A program made the translations under genes and the position numbers. Below, in pieces: positions 37,454 through 46,909 of a stretch of 64,000 nt of DNA; the first letter of the stretch is position 1; each line of letters starts with the position of its first letter. Under the pieces are notes generated by a model. It did no database searches. It was not told where the DNA came from and saw nothing but the letters and a program-made list of their open reading frames with translations. The DNA is from a virus: positions 62,001 through 126,000 of IMG/VR virus record IMGVR_UViG_3300005910_000004; one strand, 5' to 3'.

Positions 37454-40051
37454 ATGCAAGATATTTATATATACAATATCACGATGAAGAATTGTCGTTG
37501 CCATTATGAAATGGAAATGGACTTCCCGATAGATAGTTTTACTGTGATCCAAGGTAAGAATGGAGCAGGAAAATCTACTATCCCAAAAGCCGTTTCGATG
37601 GGGTTATATGGGGATGATGGTGCTCCTCCTGGTGATAAAATTACAATTGCAGATATGGTAAATCGAAAGACGGGAAAAGATTTAGAGATTAAAACTTATT
37701 TCCGAGTAGTTGATTCAGATACCAATACCACTGATGAATATAGAACTGAACTGTATTATGAACATAAGAAATTTCATAATCAATTCTTCTTATTCAAGAA
37801 TGATATTCCGATAACCGGGAAAACAAAAGCTGACACATATAAATTAATTGAAAAGATTCTTTATCCAAAAGACATTTATCATAACGTGATTAACTTTAGC
37901 CAACAAGTTAAGAACTTCTTCACCTCCCTGACTAATACTCAACAGAAAGAGATTTTTGATTCAGTATTACAGACTAAGGTGTACAATACTTATTATAAGA
38001 ATGCTTTTGAAGTAGAAGGTGTATTGAAGAAAGATATTCAAGATGTGACTATTTCTATTGATAAAATTAAGCAAGAAATTGAATGGAAATCTCAAAGTAT
38101 TGAACGATTAATATCTGATAAAGAATTAGCTGAGAAGAAGAAACAAGATAGTTTAGATAGTCATAAACTAACTAAAACACGATTAGAAAATGAAATACAA
38201 TTGATTGCCATTCAGATTAATGAAATGGGATTTGATTCCAACAAATTAGATCAATTGAAAACTGAAATTATTATATTGCGGCAAAAATTAGATCAGGTCT
38301 CTAAAACATTATTTGATGATTTGGATAAATCAGATAATAAAAAGTCGGCTGAGATAGTAGTAATAAATAATGACTTTATTAATAGATGCCGAGAAGAGAT
38401 ACAGGTAGTCAAAGATTCATGTGAAGTTAAATTAGAAAAGCTCAGAAATGACAAGGCTGATAATTATTTGAAGATTTCGGAGATATCAAAAAAATATGAT
38501 ACTACTCCAATAACCAAAGATTGTTCTGACTTTGAAAGAGAGAAACAGAAAGAGATACAACAAGTTAATTTCTCTATCAATCAATTAGAAGTTGAATTTT
38601 CAACATCTACACTTGAGCATGAGAAAGAGACTAGACTTGGCATCATTGAGAAGAATGCTCAGGATCTAAGAGATAATGCATCTGAATTAAAAAGTGATGC
38701 TGCATCTATAAAAACTAACATTGATGAAAAACAGTTATCAGTGACAAAAGATGAAGAATCTTTATTAGGTGAATCTCCAACATGTAGTAAATGTTTGAGA
38801 CCATTTACAAGTGATGAAGATATTGAGATCATTAAGAAAGATATATCTAAAGGTAAAGCTATCATAATAGACCTTAATGTTCAATTTAAGTCTATTGAAG
38901 ATAAGATGGTTGTTCTGAAAGCTGAATTTAAAGAATGTACTGAGGTGAAGGATAAAGCCCGATCTGATTATGATGATAAAATTAATGATGTCAAAATTAA
39001 GAAAAATAAGAGAGCTGAAGAATTTCAGAGAAAACTCGAATTACTTAATAACGAGATTGTTGAATATAGAAGGATCAGTGAAGTTAAGATTAATGAACTC
39101 AAATCTAATATGGATAACGAGACTGAAGTTTATAGAACTAGGCAGCTTGATATTGATACTAGATCAGCTGACATTCAATCTAAATGTGATATAGATGAAA
39201 CTGAAATAGCTAATAGGTTTGATTTAGAAAGACAAAATAAACAATCCGAACATAATAAAAAGTATATACAACTTCAGACTGATATTACTAATTCTTCAAA
39301 ATCTAAATCTGAAGTCGATTCTGCTAGATTCAGTGTAGTTGAATCTCAAATTAAGATCGAATCAGATGCAAAAATTCAATATGATATCTTAGTTGATTCA
39401 AAAAATGGTAAGGGGTACGAATTAGATAATGTCAAAACGAATATAATCAACATTGAAAATGAAGAAGATATTGATGATACTCGAATTGAAGTGGAGAAAT
39501 CTGAGAAACTACTTATTGAACAAAAACATATAGATGAAATAGCGAAAAGGGGTTTGATCGAAAGGGAACTAGAAATCTTATTATTTTGGAAAAAGTCATT
39601 TTCAGATACTGGAATTAAGAGTATGTTGATAGATATGGCAATTCCTCATATGAATGAATCAGTGGCAGAAGCTTTAGAGAAAATTGCACCTGGTATATTC
39701 ACGGTTTCATTTGATACTCTCAGTGAGACTAAGAGTGGGGATATTCGAGATAAGTTTAAAGTTAAAGTTTTACATAATATTAAAGGAACAGATAGTCACA
39801 AGATGCTTTCCGGTGGTGAAAAGAGAATGGTTGATTTGGCATGTATGGAAGCATTAAGATCATTAACAGAGAGATTATATAATAAGAGAATACATAATCT
39901 ATTTTATGATGAAGTATTGGATTCTTTAGATGCAGATAATAGACAGATATTTTGTCAACTATCAAAATTAATATCTAGAGATAAAAATGTCACACTTATC
40001 ACTCACAATACAGCTGAAGATATGGAACCTGATAGGATATTTAAAATATGA
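37454..40051 (+). CDS. sbcC: SbcC/Rad50-type ATPase (T4 gp46-like)
   Basis: The start at 37454 has GAGAGGAT upstream; the TTG at 37439 is less likely. Walker A is QGKNGAGKST (about 34-43), the zinc hook is C444-x-x-C447 (TCSKC) between long coiled coils, the ABC signature is MLSGGEKRM (about 783) and Walker B NLFYDEVLDSLD (about 815). All parts of a functional Rad50-like SMC ATPase are present at 865 residues. Partner of the SbcD nuclease. Confidence 0.93.
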   Translation: MQDIYIYNITMKNCRCHYEMEMDFPIDSFTVIQGKNGAGKSTIPKAVSMGLYGDDGAPPGDKITIADMVNRKTGKDLEIKTYFRVVDSDTNTTDEYRTELYYEHKKFHNQFFLFKNDIPITGKTKADTYKLIEKILYPKDIYHNVINFSQQVKNFFTSLTNTQQKEIFDSVLQTKVYNTYYKNAFEVEGVLKKDIQDVTISIDKIKQEIEWKSQSIERLISDKELAEKKKQDSLDSHKLTKTRLENEIQLIAIQINEMGFDSNKLDQLKTEIIILRQKLDQVSKTLFDDLDKSDNKKSAEIVVINNDFINRCREEIQVVKDSCEVKLEKLRNDKADNYLKISEISKKYDTTPITKDCSDFEREKQKEIQQVNFSINQLEVEFSTSTLEHEKETRLGIIEKNAQDLRDNASELKSDAASIKTNIDEKQLSVTKDEESLLGESPTCSKCLRPFTSDEDIEIIKKDISKGKAIIIDLNVQFKSIEDKMVVLKAEFKECTEVKDKARSDYDDKINDVKIKKNKRAEEFQRKLELLNNEIVEYRRISEVKINELKSNMDNETEVYRTRQLDIDTRSADIQSKCDIDETEIANRFDLERQNKQSEHNKKYIQLQTDITNSSKSKSEVDSARFSVVESQIKIESDAKIQYDILVDSKNGKGYELDNVKTNIINIENEEDIDDTRIEVEKSEKLLIEQKHIDEIAKRGLIERELEILLFWKKSFSDTGIKSMLIDMAIPHMNESVAEALEKIAPGIFTVSFDTLSETKSGDIRDKFKVKVLHNIKGTDSHKMLSGGEKRMVDLACMEALRSLTERLYNKRIHNLFYDEVLDSLDADNRQIFCQLSKLISRDKNVTLITHNTAEDMEPDRIFKI

Positions 40052-40287
40052 AAAAATATATAAAACGTGGAGCTAAAACAGTTGCTAGTTTTTGTAGAGA
40101 TACAGAAATTAAGTTAACTCTAGGCACTCCTGAATGTAGTGGAACCTTAACAAAAGGTATTGATTCTATGGGTGTGGAAATTGAACAAAAGGATGGAAAA
40201 ACTACGATTGGATATGCTGATAATACATTATCGGTGAAACATAAAATCCTTATTAAGAAGGAAAATGATGATTCTGAAAACAGCTAG
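40048..40287 (+). CDS. Hypothetical small beta-rich protein (79 aa)
   Basis: The ATG overlaps the sbcC stop. The product has strands such as EIKLTLGTPECSGTLTKGID and ends with NDDSENS. Size (79 aa) is in the range of ubiquitin-like proteins but no C-terminal GG is present and no Ubl signature is recognised. It opens the second conjugation operon and overlaps the HAD gene by 23 bases. Confidence 0.55.
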   Translation: MKKYIKRGAKTVASFCRDTEIKLTLGTPECSGTLTKGIDSMGVEIEQKDGKTTIGYADNTLSVKHKILIKKENDDSENS

Positions 40288-40762
40288 TTTATTATATCTG
40301 TTTGATTTTGATGGTACGGTTGCTGGGAGTGATGATTGGTTAGGGTTTGTTAAAAATTTCCAAATATCCTTCAAGCAACTGCACTGTGATCCTGGGCAGT
40401 TTGATATTAGATGGTGTATATTGACATCACGACCTAGAATTGACAGAATGTTAATTAAGGCTGTTTGTGGGTATCACCATCTAAATCCAGAGAAAATTAT
40501 TACAAGTCCAACATGGTTTTGGTACTTTAAAAATGTGAAGCAAGAAGCTGCTTTTAAAGCAGGTCTTATAAAATCTATCTTAGAAGGATCTTTCAATATT
40601 GGTTACACTGATAGGAAAATCACTAAAGTATGTTATATAGATAATAATTATATAATGAATAAAGAAATGAATGAATTGAAAGAGGATTATAGGTATTTAG
40701 CTATGTCCGTTGCCGATTTCGTTCATAGAGATTATTTACAATTACTAGCAGGAGGAAGATAA
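40265..40762 (+). CDS. HAD-like phosphatase (165 aa)
   Basis: LYLFDFDGTVAGSDDW carries the HAD nucleophile motif DxDGT (near residues 14-18). CILTSRPR supplies the motif II Thr/Ser, and KVCYIDNN is a plausible motif IV. The protein is short, with no clear cap domain. Likely a phosphatase, possibly polynucleotide or nucleotide directed. A double ATG at 40265/40268 can start it, with AAGAAGGAAA upstream. It overlaps the next gene at TAATG. Confidence 0.72.
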   Translation: MMILKTASLLYLFDFDGTVAGSDDWLGFVKNFQISFKQLHCDPGQFDIRWCILTSRPRIDRMLIKAVCGYHHLNPEKIITSPTWFWYFKNVKQEAAFKAGLIKSILEGSFNIGYTDRKITKVCYIDNNYIMNKEMNELKEDYRYLAMSVADFVHRDYLQLLAGGR

Positions 40763-41139
40763 TGGATGAAGTAGTAAAATCAAGGAAAAATTTAAAATTC
40801 GATATGAATGCAGATGAAGACTCTCGACAAGCAGCAAGGAAGGGATATGAAGTAGCGAAGATATTAAAGGAATCTGGACTTAGATTTCGAAAGGTTATTC
40901 CCGCGCATAGTGATTTATCAGTTAGGAAGTTATTTAAAATCGCACCTAAAGGAGAGCATTTATGTTTGGAAATATTATTAGATGCAAAGACCAAAGAGTT
41001 GAATAATGAAAAAATAGAAGAAATGAGAGATCAATTTTTATTGATGCGTGATTATTTGTTAATCAATGACAAGAATTATACTTTAGATCAAAATTGTAAA
41101 GTTCATAGATTTTTATTTAGACCATCTAAAATTCAATAA
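40762..41139 (+). CDS. Hypothetical protein in second E1/E2 operon (125 aa)
   Basis: The start shares a base with the upstream stop (TAATG). The product is basic and helical with a central LRFRKVIPAHSDLSVRKLFK segment and a beta strand (GEHLCLEILLD). No known family; it could be a small modifier, adaptor or E1/E2 partner by position only. Confidence 0.55.
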   Translation: MDEVVKSRKNLKFDMNADEDSRQAARKGYEVAKILKESGLRFRKVIPAHSDLSVRKLFKIAPKGEHLCLEILLDAKTKELNNEKIEEMRDQFLLMRDYLLINDKNYTLDQNCKVHRFLFRPSKIQ

Positions 41140-41141
41140 TT

Positions 41142-41714
41142 ATGATAGATCAACCTTTAATTGTGGGTTGTGGAACTGTTGGATCAGTACTAGCTATATC
41201 ATTAGCAAAATCAAAATTGATTAGTCAATTAAAAATATATGATTTTGATGTAGTTAGTCGGTTCACAGAAAATCCATCATATCCTTTTCTTAAAGAAGAG
41301 GGTAGCATCCCAAAAATAAAAATAGTGAGATTTCAATGTAAATATGAAAATCCTTCAATGGAAGTAGAAGTATTCATGGAAAAGATTGAACGTCCAATAG
41401 AAGGAAATGGTTTTGTTATTGATTGTCGTGATTGTAAAAGTCCCGATATAAATGCTGATATTAGAATATCGTTAGATGGTTATATGTTATACATCGATAG
41501 TATGTCGAAACAAGATGCATTAGATTATCATCGTTATATTATATCAAAGAATCCATATTATATTGAATCTGCGGCATTTAAAGTTTTGGAATATCTAAAG
41601 AATGATCAATATCTATATAAAGATTTTAGATTTTATAATTTGAAAACAAATAACATACATATATTGAAAAGGGAAAATTTATATGACAAGTCAAAAAAGC
41701 ATTTTGAATTATGA
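41142..41714 (+). CDS. Second, reduced E1/ThiF-like protein (190 aa)
   Basis: The N-terminus PLIVGCGTVGSVLAISLAKS has the GxGxxG nucleotide motif (9-14), then LKIYDFDVVSRFTENPSYPF with the acidic D34/D36 at the end of the second strand, and later GFVIDCRDCKSPDIN, parallel to IDCRDD in the first E1. The conserved Asn-Arg of E1 enzymes is not obvious (SRFTENP stands in that place). It is shorter than ThiF/MoeB, so it may be a divergent or partner E1. It overlaps the next small gene by 32 bases. Confidence 0.6.
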   Translation: MIDQPLIVGCGTVGSVLAISLAKSKLISQLKIYDFDVVSRFTENPSYPFLKEEGSIPKIKIVRFQCKYENPSMEVEVFMEKIERPIEGNGFVIDCRDCKSPDINADIRISLDGYMLYIDSMSKQDALDYHRYIISKNPYYIESAAFKVLEYLKNDQYLYKDFRFYNLKTNNIHILKRENLYDKSKKHFEL

Positions 41715-41937
41715 ATTATTAGAAAGAGATTTGGAGGTTTTTAAGGAGAAGCATATTATAGCAGAAATTCCTATATTAAATATTCAAAAGGAGATTGATT
41801 TTGTAGATATGGATAAATTAAAAGATACAATTTTGAAAATGGCAAAAGAGTTTCCTCATTCTAGAGTTGCTGTAACGTATGATCCATCATTAAAAGATAT
41901 AAAAATGGAGATCCATCCAGTGACAGGTGCTGCATGA
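41683..41937 (+). CDS. Hypothetical small protein between E1- and E2-like genes (84 aa)
   Basis: The ATG lies 32 bases inside the E1-like gene. The product is helical with a beta end (RVAVTYDPSLKDIKMEIHPV then TGAA). Its size and position between E1-like and E2-like genes make it a candidate modifier or adaptor, but I see no ubiquitin-fold signature. It overlaps the next gene by ATGA. Confidence 0.5.
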   Translation: MTSQKSILNYELLERDLEVFKEKHIIAEIPILNIQKEIDFVDMDKLKDTILKMAKEFPHSRVAVTYDPSLKDIKMEIHPVTGAA

Positions 41938-42545
41938 AATTGGATATTATAAGAATATGTAAAAAATTTAAAGTATCACTTGATTCTATTGATTTGAATA
42001 AAGAAGTTCCTGATATTATATCAAATATAGAAGATGCAATTTTATATGATGGAATATATCATGAAAATCCTAGATGGTTAATGGCAGAATTATGGAGGAT
42101 AGAATGTTCTTATGAATTAAAGAAATTGGAATCAACTACATCATTTAATGAAGGTTTAAGAGAAATTTTAGATAAGGATCATTATTATATTGAAGATGAT
42201 TTTTTAGTATGTGATAAATTAATATCATGCTCGATGATTCAAAATAATAATAGAGTTTCTATTTTAAATGATATTCGACAAAAAAAAATTAAAGATTTAG
42301 GATATGGAATTTCAAAATATAGGATTTTGAAAAACTTGAATATTCAAGAAGTATATTGTGAAGGTTGCCATCCAAATTTAAATAATGTTAGTAACCAATT
42401 CTGTTTAGATTCTCGCTTTTTAGATTTACCATTGAATTATGAAAATATATTACTTTTAGAAGTGATGTTATCACAATTCAATATTTCTCAATCATATTTA
42501 AATCGTGATGAATTACAACCTCTAATGGAGATTATCGATGAGTGA
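41934..42545 (+). CDS. Second E2-like conjugating protein candidate (203 aa)
   Basis: Residues 141-190 carry an E2-like signature: YCEGCHPNLNNVSNQFCLDS with H146-P147-N148 and predicted catalytic C157, then a helix and YLNRDEL. The H-to-C spacing is one longer than in classic E2s. The N-terminal half contains strands and helices (WLMAELWRIECSYELKKLES) as expected for a UBC/RWD core. It is much shorter than the first E2-like protein. It is coupled to the upstream genes by ATGA and directly follows the E1-like/84-aa pair. Confidence 0.55.
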   Translation: MKLDIIRICKKFKVSLDSIDLNKEVPDIISNIEDAILYDGIYHENPRWLMAELWRIECSYELKKLESTTSFNEGLREILDKDHYYIEDDFLVCDKLISCSMIQNNNRVSILNDIRQKKIKDLGYGISKYRILKNLNIQEVYCEGCHPNLNNVSNQFCLDSRFLDLPLNYENILLLEVMLSQFNISQSYLNRDELQPLMEIIDE

Positions 42546-43053
42546 AATTAAATTAATAGATCAAATATGTAGTTTGATGATGGTCGGTGCATTATATCCA
42601 TTATCAGTTATAAAAGAAAATTATAAAAGAGTATTCGGAGATAAGAAACTATCAAAAATTGCAACATGTCTAAGGAATGAATCTGCGAAAACAGAAGGGA
42701 AAGTAGATACTGAATATCTACCATGTCGTACTAAGTTATATGGTCTGACAATTGAATATGATCCAGAGAAGAATGAAGCAATTACTGAAAGTGATGATAC
42801 TCGTCGAATAGCAGCTGTTATCCTTGATAGCGTTCAAAAACAGAATATAAAAGCTCTGGATGAATGGCTATCTACTAATTTAGTAGATAAAATTCAAGAA
42901 ATAGTGGAAGATCAATTAAGAATAGAATTAAAGAATGAAGTTATACCTGCTATTGATAATTCTATAAATGAACGAATAGAATTATCTAAGGATAAAATGA
43001 AAGAATTACTGCTCGAGATATTTTCCGATACAATTAAAATTAATAGAGGTTAA
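42538..43053 (+). CDS. Hypothetical helical protein (171 aa)
   Basis: The ATG overlaps the E2-like stop. The N-terminal segment (GALYPLSVIKENYKRVFGDK) and the C-terminal two thirds are helical; the latter looks like an extended amphipathic helix bundle. It precedes the beta-prime gene by 3 bases. Its function, including whether it belongs to the conjugation or transcription set, is unknown. Confidence 0.6.
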   Translation: MSEIKLIDQICSLMMVGALYPLSVIKENYKRVFGDKKLSKIATCLRNESAKTEGKVDTEYLPCRTKLYGLTIEYDPEKNEAITESDDTRRIAAVILDSVQKQNIKALDEWLSTNLVDKIQEIVEDQLRIELKNEVIPAIDNSINERIELSKDKMKELLLEIFSDTIKINRG

Positions 43054-43056
43054 TGA

Positions 43057-45936
43057 ATGAAAATAGATTTTTTTGACGTGGATGCTTTCTGTGTTGATCT
43101 ACCTGCCGTTACCACGAATAAGATATATTCTAAAAAAGGGTTTCACCCCAATGGGTTATTTTCAGAAAAAATTTTTGGCCCAGTAAGAACATGTACTTGT
43201 GGGTGTGGTATATATTGGGGACGATCAAAGATTGGTGAAACTTGTAGTATTTGCGGTGTCGAGATTGGAAATTCGAGTCTTCGTAGAAAAAAGTTTGGGA
43301 AAATCGTGTTACCCTTTCCAGTTATCAATCCAATTATGACATATCTTATAACTCGAGCTGGTAAAGTAACTATTAGTAAAGTTGTTGATGCAATGATTAA
43401 TGATGATTCTGTAATGGGGTTTTATTTTAATGTTAAATCGAAACGATATATTAAAGTGAATGTTCCAACTATTGAAGATGAAGCAGTTGAATTGCCTGAA
43501 GGTGTAATATTATATACAGGATCTAATGGTATATATGATTTGATTAAATTTGAATCTGAAAGACTTATGGATACCAATCCAACATGGAAGTTTGTGAATG
43601 AAAATCTTCATAAATTCTTCATGAAGAATGTTATTATATGTCCGCCTGAGTTTCGACCAGTATCAAAAACTAAAGATGCCCAGATGCGGGATAAAATGAA
43701 TGAATTCTATATGACTATTTTGAATTTTGCTTTAATGTTAGAAAACGATGTTTCAACATATGAGAATTCTGAAATTCAAATGATTAATTTTAAGAATTTG
43801 CAGAGATATGTATTTAATTTTTATGATTATGTCTTTTCAAAATTTTCTAAAAAGTCTGGATTGATTCGAGGATCAATACTTGGTAAAAGAATTGATTTTT
43901 CCGCACGCGCTGTGATATGTCCTGGTCCAGAATTAGAATTAGACCAAGCTTCTATCCCATATACTATGGCATTGGAGTTATATAAATTAAAGGTTGTTAA
44001 TAGATTACTTGAAATAAAGCATGTTGGGGAACATCGATTTGTGCGATATGACCCGACTATTGATTATGTTAATACCTGTATAGCAATGAAAGATTATTCG
44101 TTGATGGAGATTGTTCAAGAAATTACGAAAGATCAATTGATTATTTTAAATCGTCAACCCACTCTTCACAGAATGGGATTGTTATCTTTTAAAATAAAAA
44201 TTAATACTGATGATGTTATTAAAATTCATCCATGTATATGTGAACCATACAATGCTGATTTTGATGGAGATCAGATGGCAGCATATATTTCATTGTATGA
44301 TAAAACGTTACAATCAAATTATGATAAAATATTTATTTTAAAGAATTTGATTTCTCCCTCAACTGGGAAGATGATTCTTGGTATCAATCAGGATATATTG
44401 CTTGGTTTATATTTAATGACTAAAGATGATGCATCTACAGTGTGTGATTATGATGGGAGTAATATAAAAATAGGACCTGATGGGATTGAAGTTGATAAAC
44501 AGACTACAAAAAGTAGAATTACATTCAATGAAGTGTTTCCAGATGATTTCCCATTTATCAATAAAATAATTGATAAGAAAGAAATCAATATTCTTCTGAA
44601 TGAGGTTGTTCATAGATATGACCCAGAAGTAGTGAAATTAGTTGTTGATAAAATTAAGAAACTTGGATTGCGGGAGACTACATTACGAGGGGTTACCTTT
44701 TCATTGAAAGATTTGGATGATGAAGGTTCTTATGATGTTGTATCAGCAATTGTTGATGATCCCGATAAAAGTATAGTAGATAAATTTCATGAGTTAAACG
44801 ATAGTCCCTATAAGAAACATGTACAGGAAATATTTCCATATTCTGATTTTATTAAATCGGGATCTCGAGGTTCATGGGATCAAGCTAATCAGTTAATATT
44901 CTGTCGTGGATATATGTCAAATTCTAAGGGTGAAGTTGTTCCAACACCAATTAAACATAATTTAGTATCTGGTTTAACGAGGGATGAATATTTTATCTCT
45001 TGTTATGGATCACGGAAAGCTTTGTTGGATGTGGCATTAAATACAGCTGTATCTGGATACTTGACACGAAAATTAGTATATTGTAGTGCCAATCTTGAAT
45101 TAGAGGAAGAGTTGGATGATTGTGGTACTACGGATTATTTGACTTTGAAGATTCCAAGAAACATTAGTGATGAAGAAATTGAATCAATGGTATCTCATAT
45201 TGAGGATGAAAATGAGAAAAAAATTCAAAAGAATATTCTATTAAATGAAAAGAATGAATTGGATGCAATTAAATTAGCTCGTAGTTTAGTTGGGAGATGG
45301 CATTATGATGAGAATGGTGACTTGACGTTAATAACTGATAGTAATTATTTGGATTTATGTGGAAAAACATTAAAATTGAGATCTCCAATATATTGTAAAT
45401 CTTCACGAATATGCAAGAAATGTTATGGAGAAAGTAGCAAATCTTGTCATTCAAAATATATAGGTGTAATTGCAGCTCAAGCACTTGGCGAAGTTGCAAC
45501 TCAATTAACACTTCGAACATTTCACACTGGTGGAATTGCGGTAATGTCAAGAGAACAAGAAGATGAAAATCAGAAGGATATCATAAGTGATTTAACTGTT
45601 GTAAATAAACTTCTTCATGGAACAATGAAGATTGACGCGTTAGAATTGTTAAAACGTTTGTTTACTATATATGTTCAACATAAGACATTGTTGTTAGTTC
45701 ATTTTGAATGTGTTATATCACAAATGATGAGATGCGGTGATAGTCGATGGAGGTTGATGCCCGAACGACATAAAGAAGATCATCAAATTATATCAATTGA
45801 AAATGTACCTTCTAAAGAATCATTCCTTCTTGCTTTGGCGTTTAGTAAACCCCATGCATATATCGTAAATGGTATAATTGGGGATGCAATTACAACAGAT
45901 GGGATATTAGAGAAGATGTTAACGAATAGTATATAA
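43057..45936 (+). CDS. rpoC: RNA polymerase beta-prime subunit homologue (959 aa)
   Basis: The active-site motif NADFDGDQM is at residues 399-407. An N-terminal zinc region has CTCGCG and ETCSICGVE (about 47-67). Further catalytic-core segments are GKRIDFSARAVICPGPELEL (near 278) and the bridge/trigger-loop region ALGEVATQLTLRTFHTGG (809-826). A second Cys set (SRICKKCYGESSKSC) precedes it. The whole catalytic core is in one chain, unlike the split subunits of phiKZ-type phages. It is shorter than bacterial beta-prime (about 1400 aa), lacking large insertions. With RpoB downstream it probably forms a phage RNA polymerase. Confidence 0.93.
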   Translation: MKIDFFDVDAFCVDLPAVTTNKIYSKKGFHPNGLFSEKIFGPVRTCTCGCGIYWGRSKIGETCSICGVEIGNSSLRRKKFGKIVLPFPVINPIMTYLITRAGKVTISKVVDAMINDDSVMGFYFNVKSKRYIKVNVPTIEDEAVELPEGVILYTGSNGIYDLIKFESERLMDTNPTWKFVNENLHKFFMKNVIICPPEFRPVSKTKDAQMRDKMNEFYMTILNFALMLENDVSTYENSEIQMINFKNLQRYVFNFYDYVFSKFSKKSGLIRGSILGKRIDFSARAVICPGPELELDQASIPYTMALELYKLKVVNRLLEIKHVGEHRFVRYDPTIDYVNTCIAMKDYSLMEIVQEITKDQLIILNRQPTLHRMGLLSFKIKINTDDVIKIHPCICEPYNADFDGDQMAAYISLYDKTLQSNYDKIFILKNLISPSTGKMILGINQDILLGLYLMTKDDASTVCDYDGSNIKIGPDGIEVDKQTTKSRITFNEVFPDDFPFINKIIDKKEINILLNEVVHRYDPEVVKLVVDKIKKLGLRETTLRGVTFSLKDLDDEGSYDVVSAIVDDPDKSIVDKFHELNDSPYKKHVQEIFPYSDFIKSGSRGSWDQANQLIFCRGYMSNSKGEVVPTPIKHNLVSGLTRDEYFISCYGSRKALLDVALNTAVSGYLTRKLVYCSANLELEEELDDCGTTDYLTLKIPRNISDEEIESMVSHIEDENEKKIQKNILLNEKNELDAIKLARSLVGRWHYDENGDLTLITDSNYLDLCGKTLKLRSPIYCKSSRICKKCYGESSKSCHSKYIGVIAAQALGEVATQLTLRTFHTGGIAVMSREQEDENQKDIISDLTVVNKLLHGTMKIDALELLKRLFTIYVQHKTLLLVHFECVISQMMRCGDSRWRLMPERHKEDHQIISIENVPSKESFLLALAFSKPHAYIVNGIIGDAITTDGILEKMLTNSI

Positions 45937-45945
45937 TTGTATTGA

Positions 45946-45975
45946 GTGGGAGTTGTAATTTTACAACTCCCACTA
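45946..45975 (+). terminator. Perfect 14-bp hairpin after rpoC
   Basis: AGTGGGAGTTGTAA pairs perfectly with TTACAACTCCCACT around a 2-base loop. Only short T tracts follow. It probably ends or stabilises the rpoC transcript before the inserted RHH-endonuclease cassette. Confidence 0.6.
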
Positions 45976-45993
45976 TGATTCTTTAAAAAATAT

Positions 45994-46010
45994 GAATAAA
46001 TATAAAATTA
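45994..46010 (+). promoter_or_regulatory. Candidate promoter motif before the RHH-endonuclease cassette
   Basis: GAATAAATATAAAATTA resembles GAATAAATTATAAAATA at 61691, which stands before the other RHH-endonuclease cassette, and the one at 15673. It lies 19 bases upstream of the RHH ATG. Confidence 0.45.
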
Positions 46011-46028
46011 TATCTTAAAGGAATCATT

Positions 46029-46193
46029 ATGAAATCATTATTAGTAGACGAAGATATTCATGTTTTATTAAAAATATTAGCTGCTGAAAATAAAACTAGT
46101 ATTAAAGATTTATTTTGTGAATCTGTTATACTCCTATTGAAGAAATATGGTAAGGATGTACCATTGAATCTGAAGGAGTATTATGAAAAATAA
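46029..46193 (+). CDS. Small ribbon-helix-helix-like protein (54 aa)
   Basis: The ATG follows AAAGGAATC. MKSLLVDEDIHVLLKILAAE then NKTSIKDLFCESVILLLKKY fits a strand-helix-helix (RHH/CopG-like) fold. It overlaps the homing endonuclease start by 11 bases. A similar protein precedes the endonuclease at 61857. It may repress the endonuclease or assist DNA binding. Confidence 0.6.
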   Translation: MKSLLVDEDIHVLLKILAAENKTSIKDLFCESVILLLKKYGKDVPLNLKEYYEK

Positions 46194-46893
46194 ACTATGT
46201 GCTTGTGGTTGTGGTCAAAAGGTGAAAGTTGGAAATAGATATATCAATGGTCATAATCGACCATGGATTGGAAAACATCTTTCACAGGATCATAAGATTA
46301 AAATTTCTAATAATAGACAAGGTCGAAAACTTTCAGATGAAACTAAATTGAAAATGTCTAAATCTCGAATTGGATCTAAACATTCCGAAGAAACATTGAA
46401 GAAAATGAGAGGTCAAAAACGATCATTAGAAACTAGAAGGAAAATTTCTAAAGCCCTCATGGGTCATCATGTATCCGATGAAACTAAAAAGAAAATGAGT
46501 ATTTCTACCATCAAATATATATCTGACACGGTATTTAATGGAGGACCAGCATATCCTCGGAATGGGAGAAATGAAAATCAAATAATTGAACGGTTAGAAC
46601 AGGCTGTGAATTTGGAGTTTTTGAAAAATGATTATGAGTTAGCATTGAAAATAGGTAAGTTTATGGATGCATACATTCCAAAATATAATTTAGATGTGGA
46701 AATTTTAGAATCTCATCATTTTAATATTGATGGGACTTTGAGCGATTATGATAAAGATAGAGAATTATTGATTTCCTCTAGATTGTCGTGTATGATTTAT
46801 TATATCCCAGAAAGTTCATTTTTATCAAATCCTAGAATGGAAATTCAACGATTTAAAGATTTTATTTCAATTTTAGATGAAAGTCGTAATTAA
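46183..46893 (+). CDS. NUMOD3 homing endonuclease with VSR-like C-terminus (236 aa)
   Basis: An N-terminal CACGCGQKVKVGNRYINGHN zinc motif is followed by four NUMOD3-type repeats (GKHLSQDHKIKIS, GRKLSDETKLKMS, GSKHSEETLKKM, GHHVSDETKKKMS). The C-terminal domain (about 120-236) has KFMDAYIPKYNLDVEILESH, a PD-(D/E)xK or VSR-like (EDxHD) nuclease strand pair. It lies between the rpoC and rpoB homologues, a conserved site typical of homing genes. ATG at 46183 overlaps the RHH gene. Confidence 0.8.
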   Translation: MKNKLCACGCGQKVKVGNRYINGHNRPWIGKHLSQDHKIKISNNRQGRKLSDETKLKMSKSRIGSKHSEETLKKMRGQKRSLETRRKISKALMGHHVSDETKKKMSISTIKYISDTVFNGGPAYPRNGRNENQIIERLEQAVNLEFLKNDYELALKIGKFMDAYIPKYNLDVEILESHHFNIDGTLSDYDKDRELLISSRLSCMIYYIPESSFLSNPRMEIQRFKDFISILDESRN

Positions 46894-46909
46894 AGGAGAG
46901 ATTAATAGT

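Noticed and set aside
40048-40287. 79-aa protein as the ubiquitin-like modifier
   Set aside because: Size is suitable but there is no terminal GG and no Ubl pattern, so only its position is suggestive.
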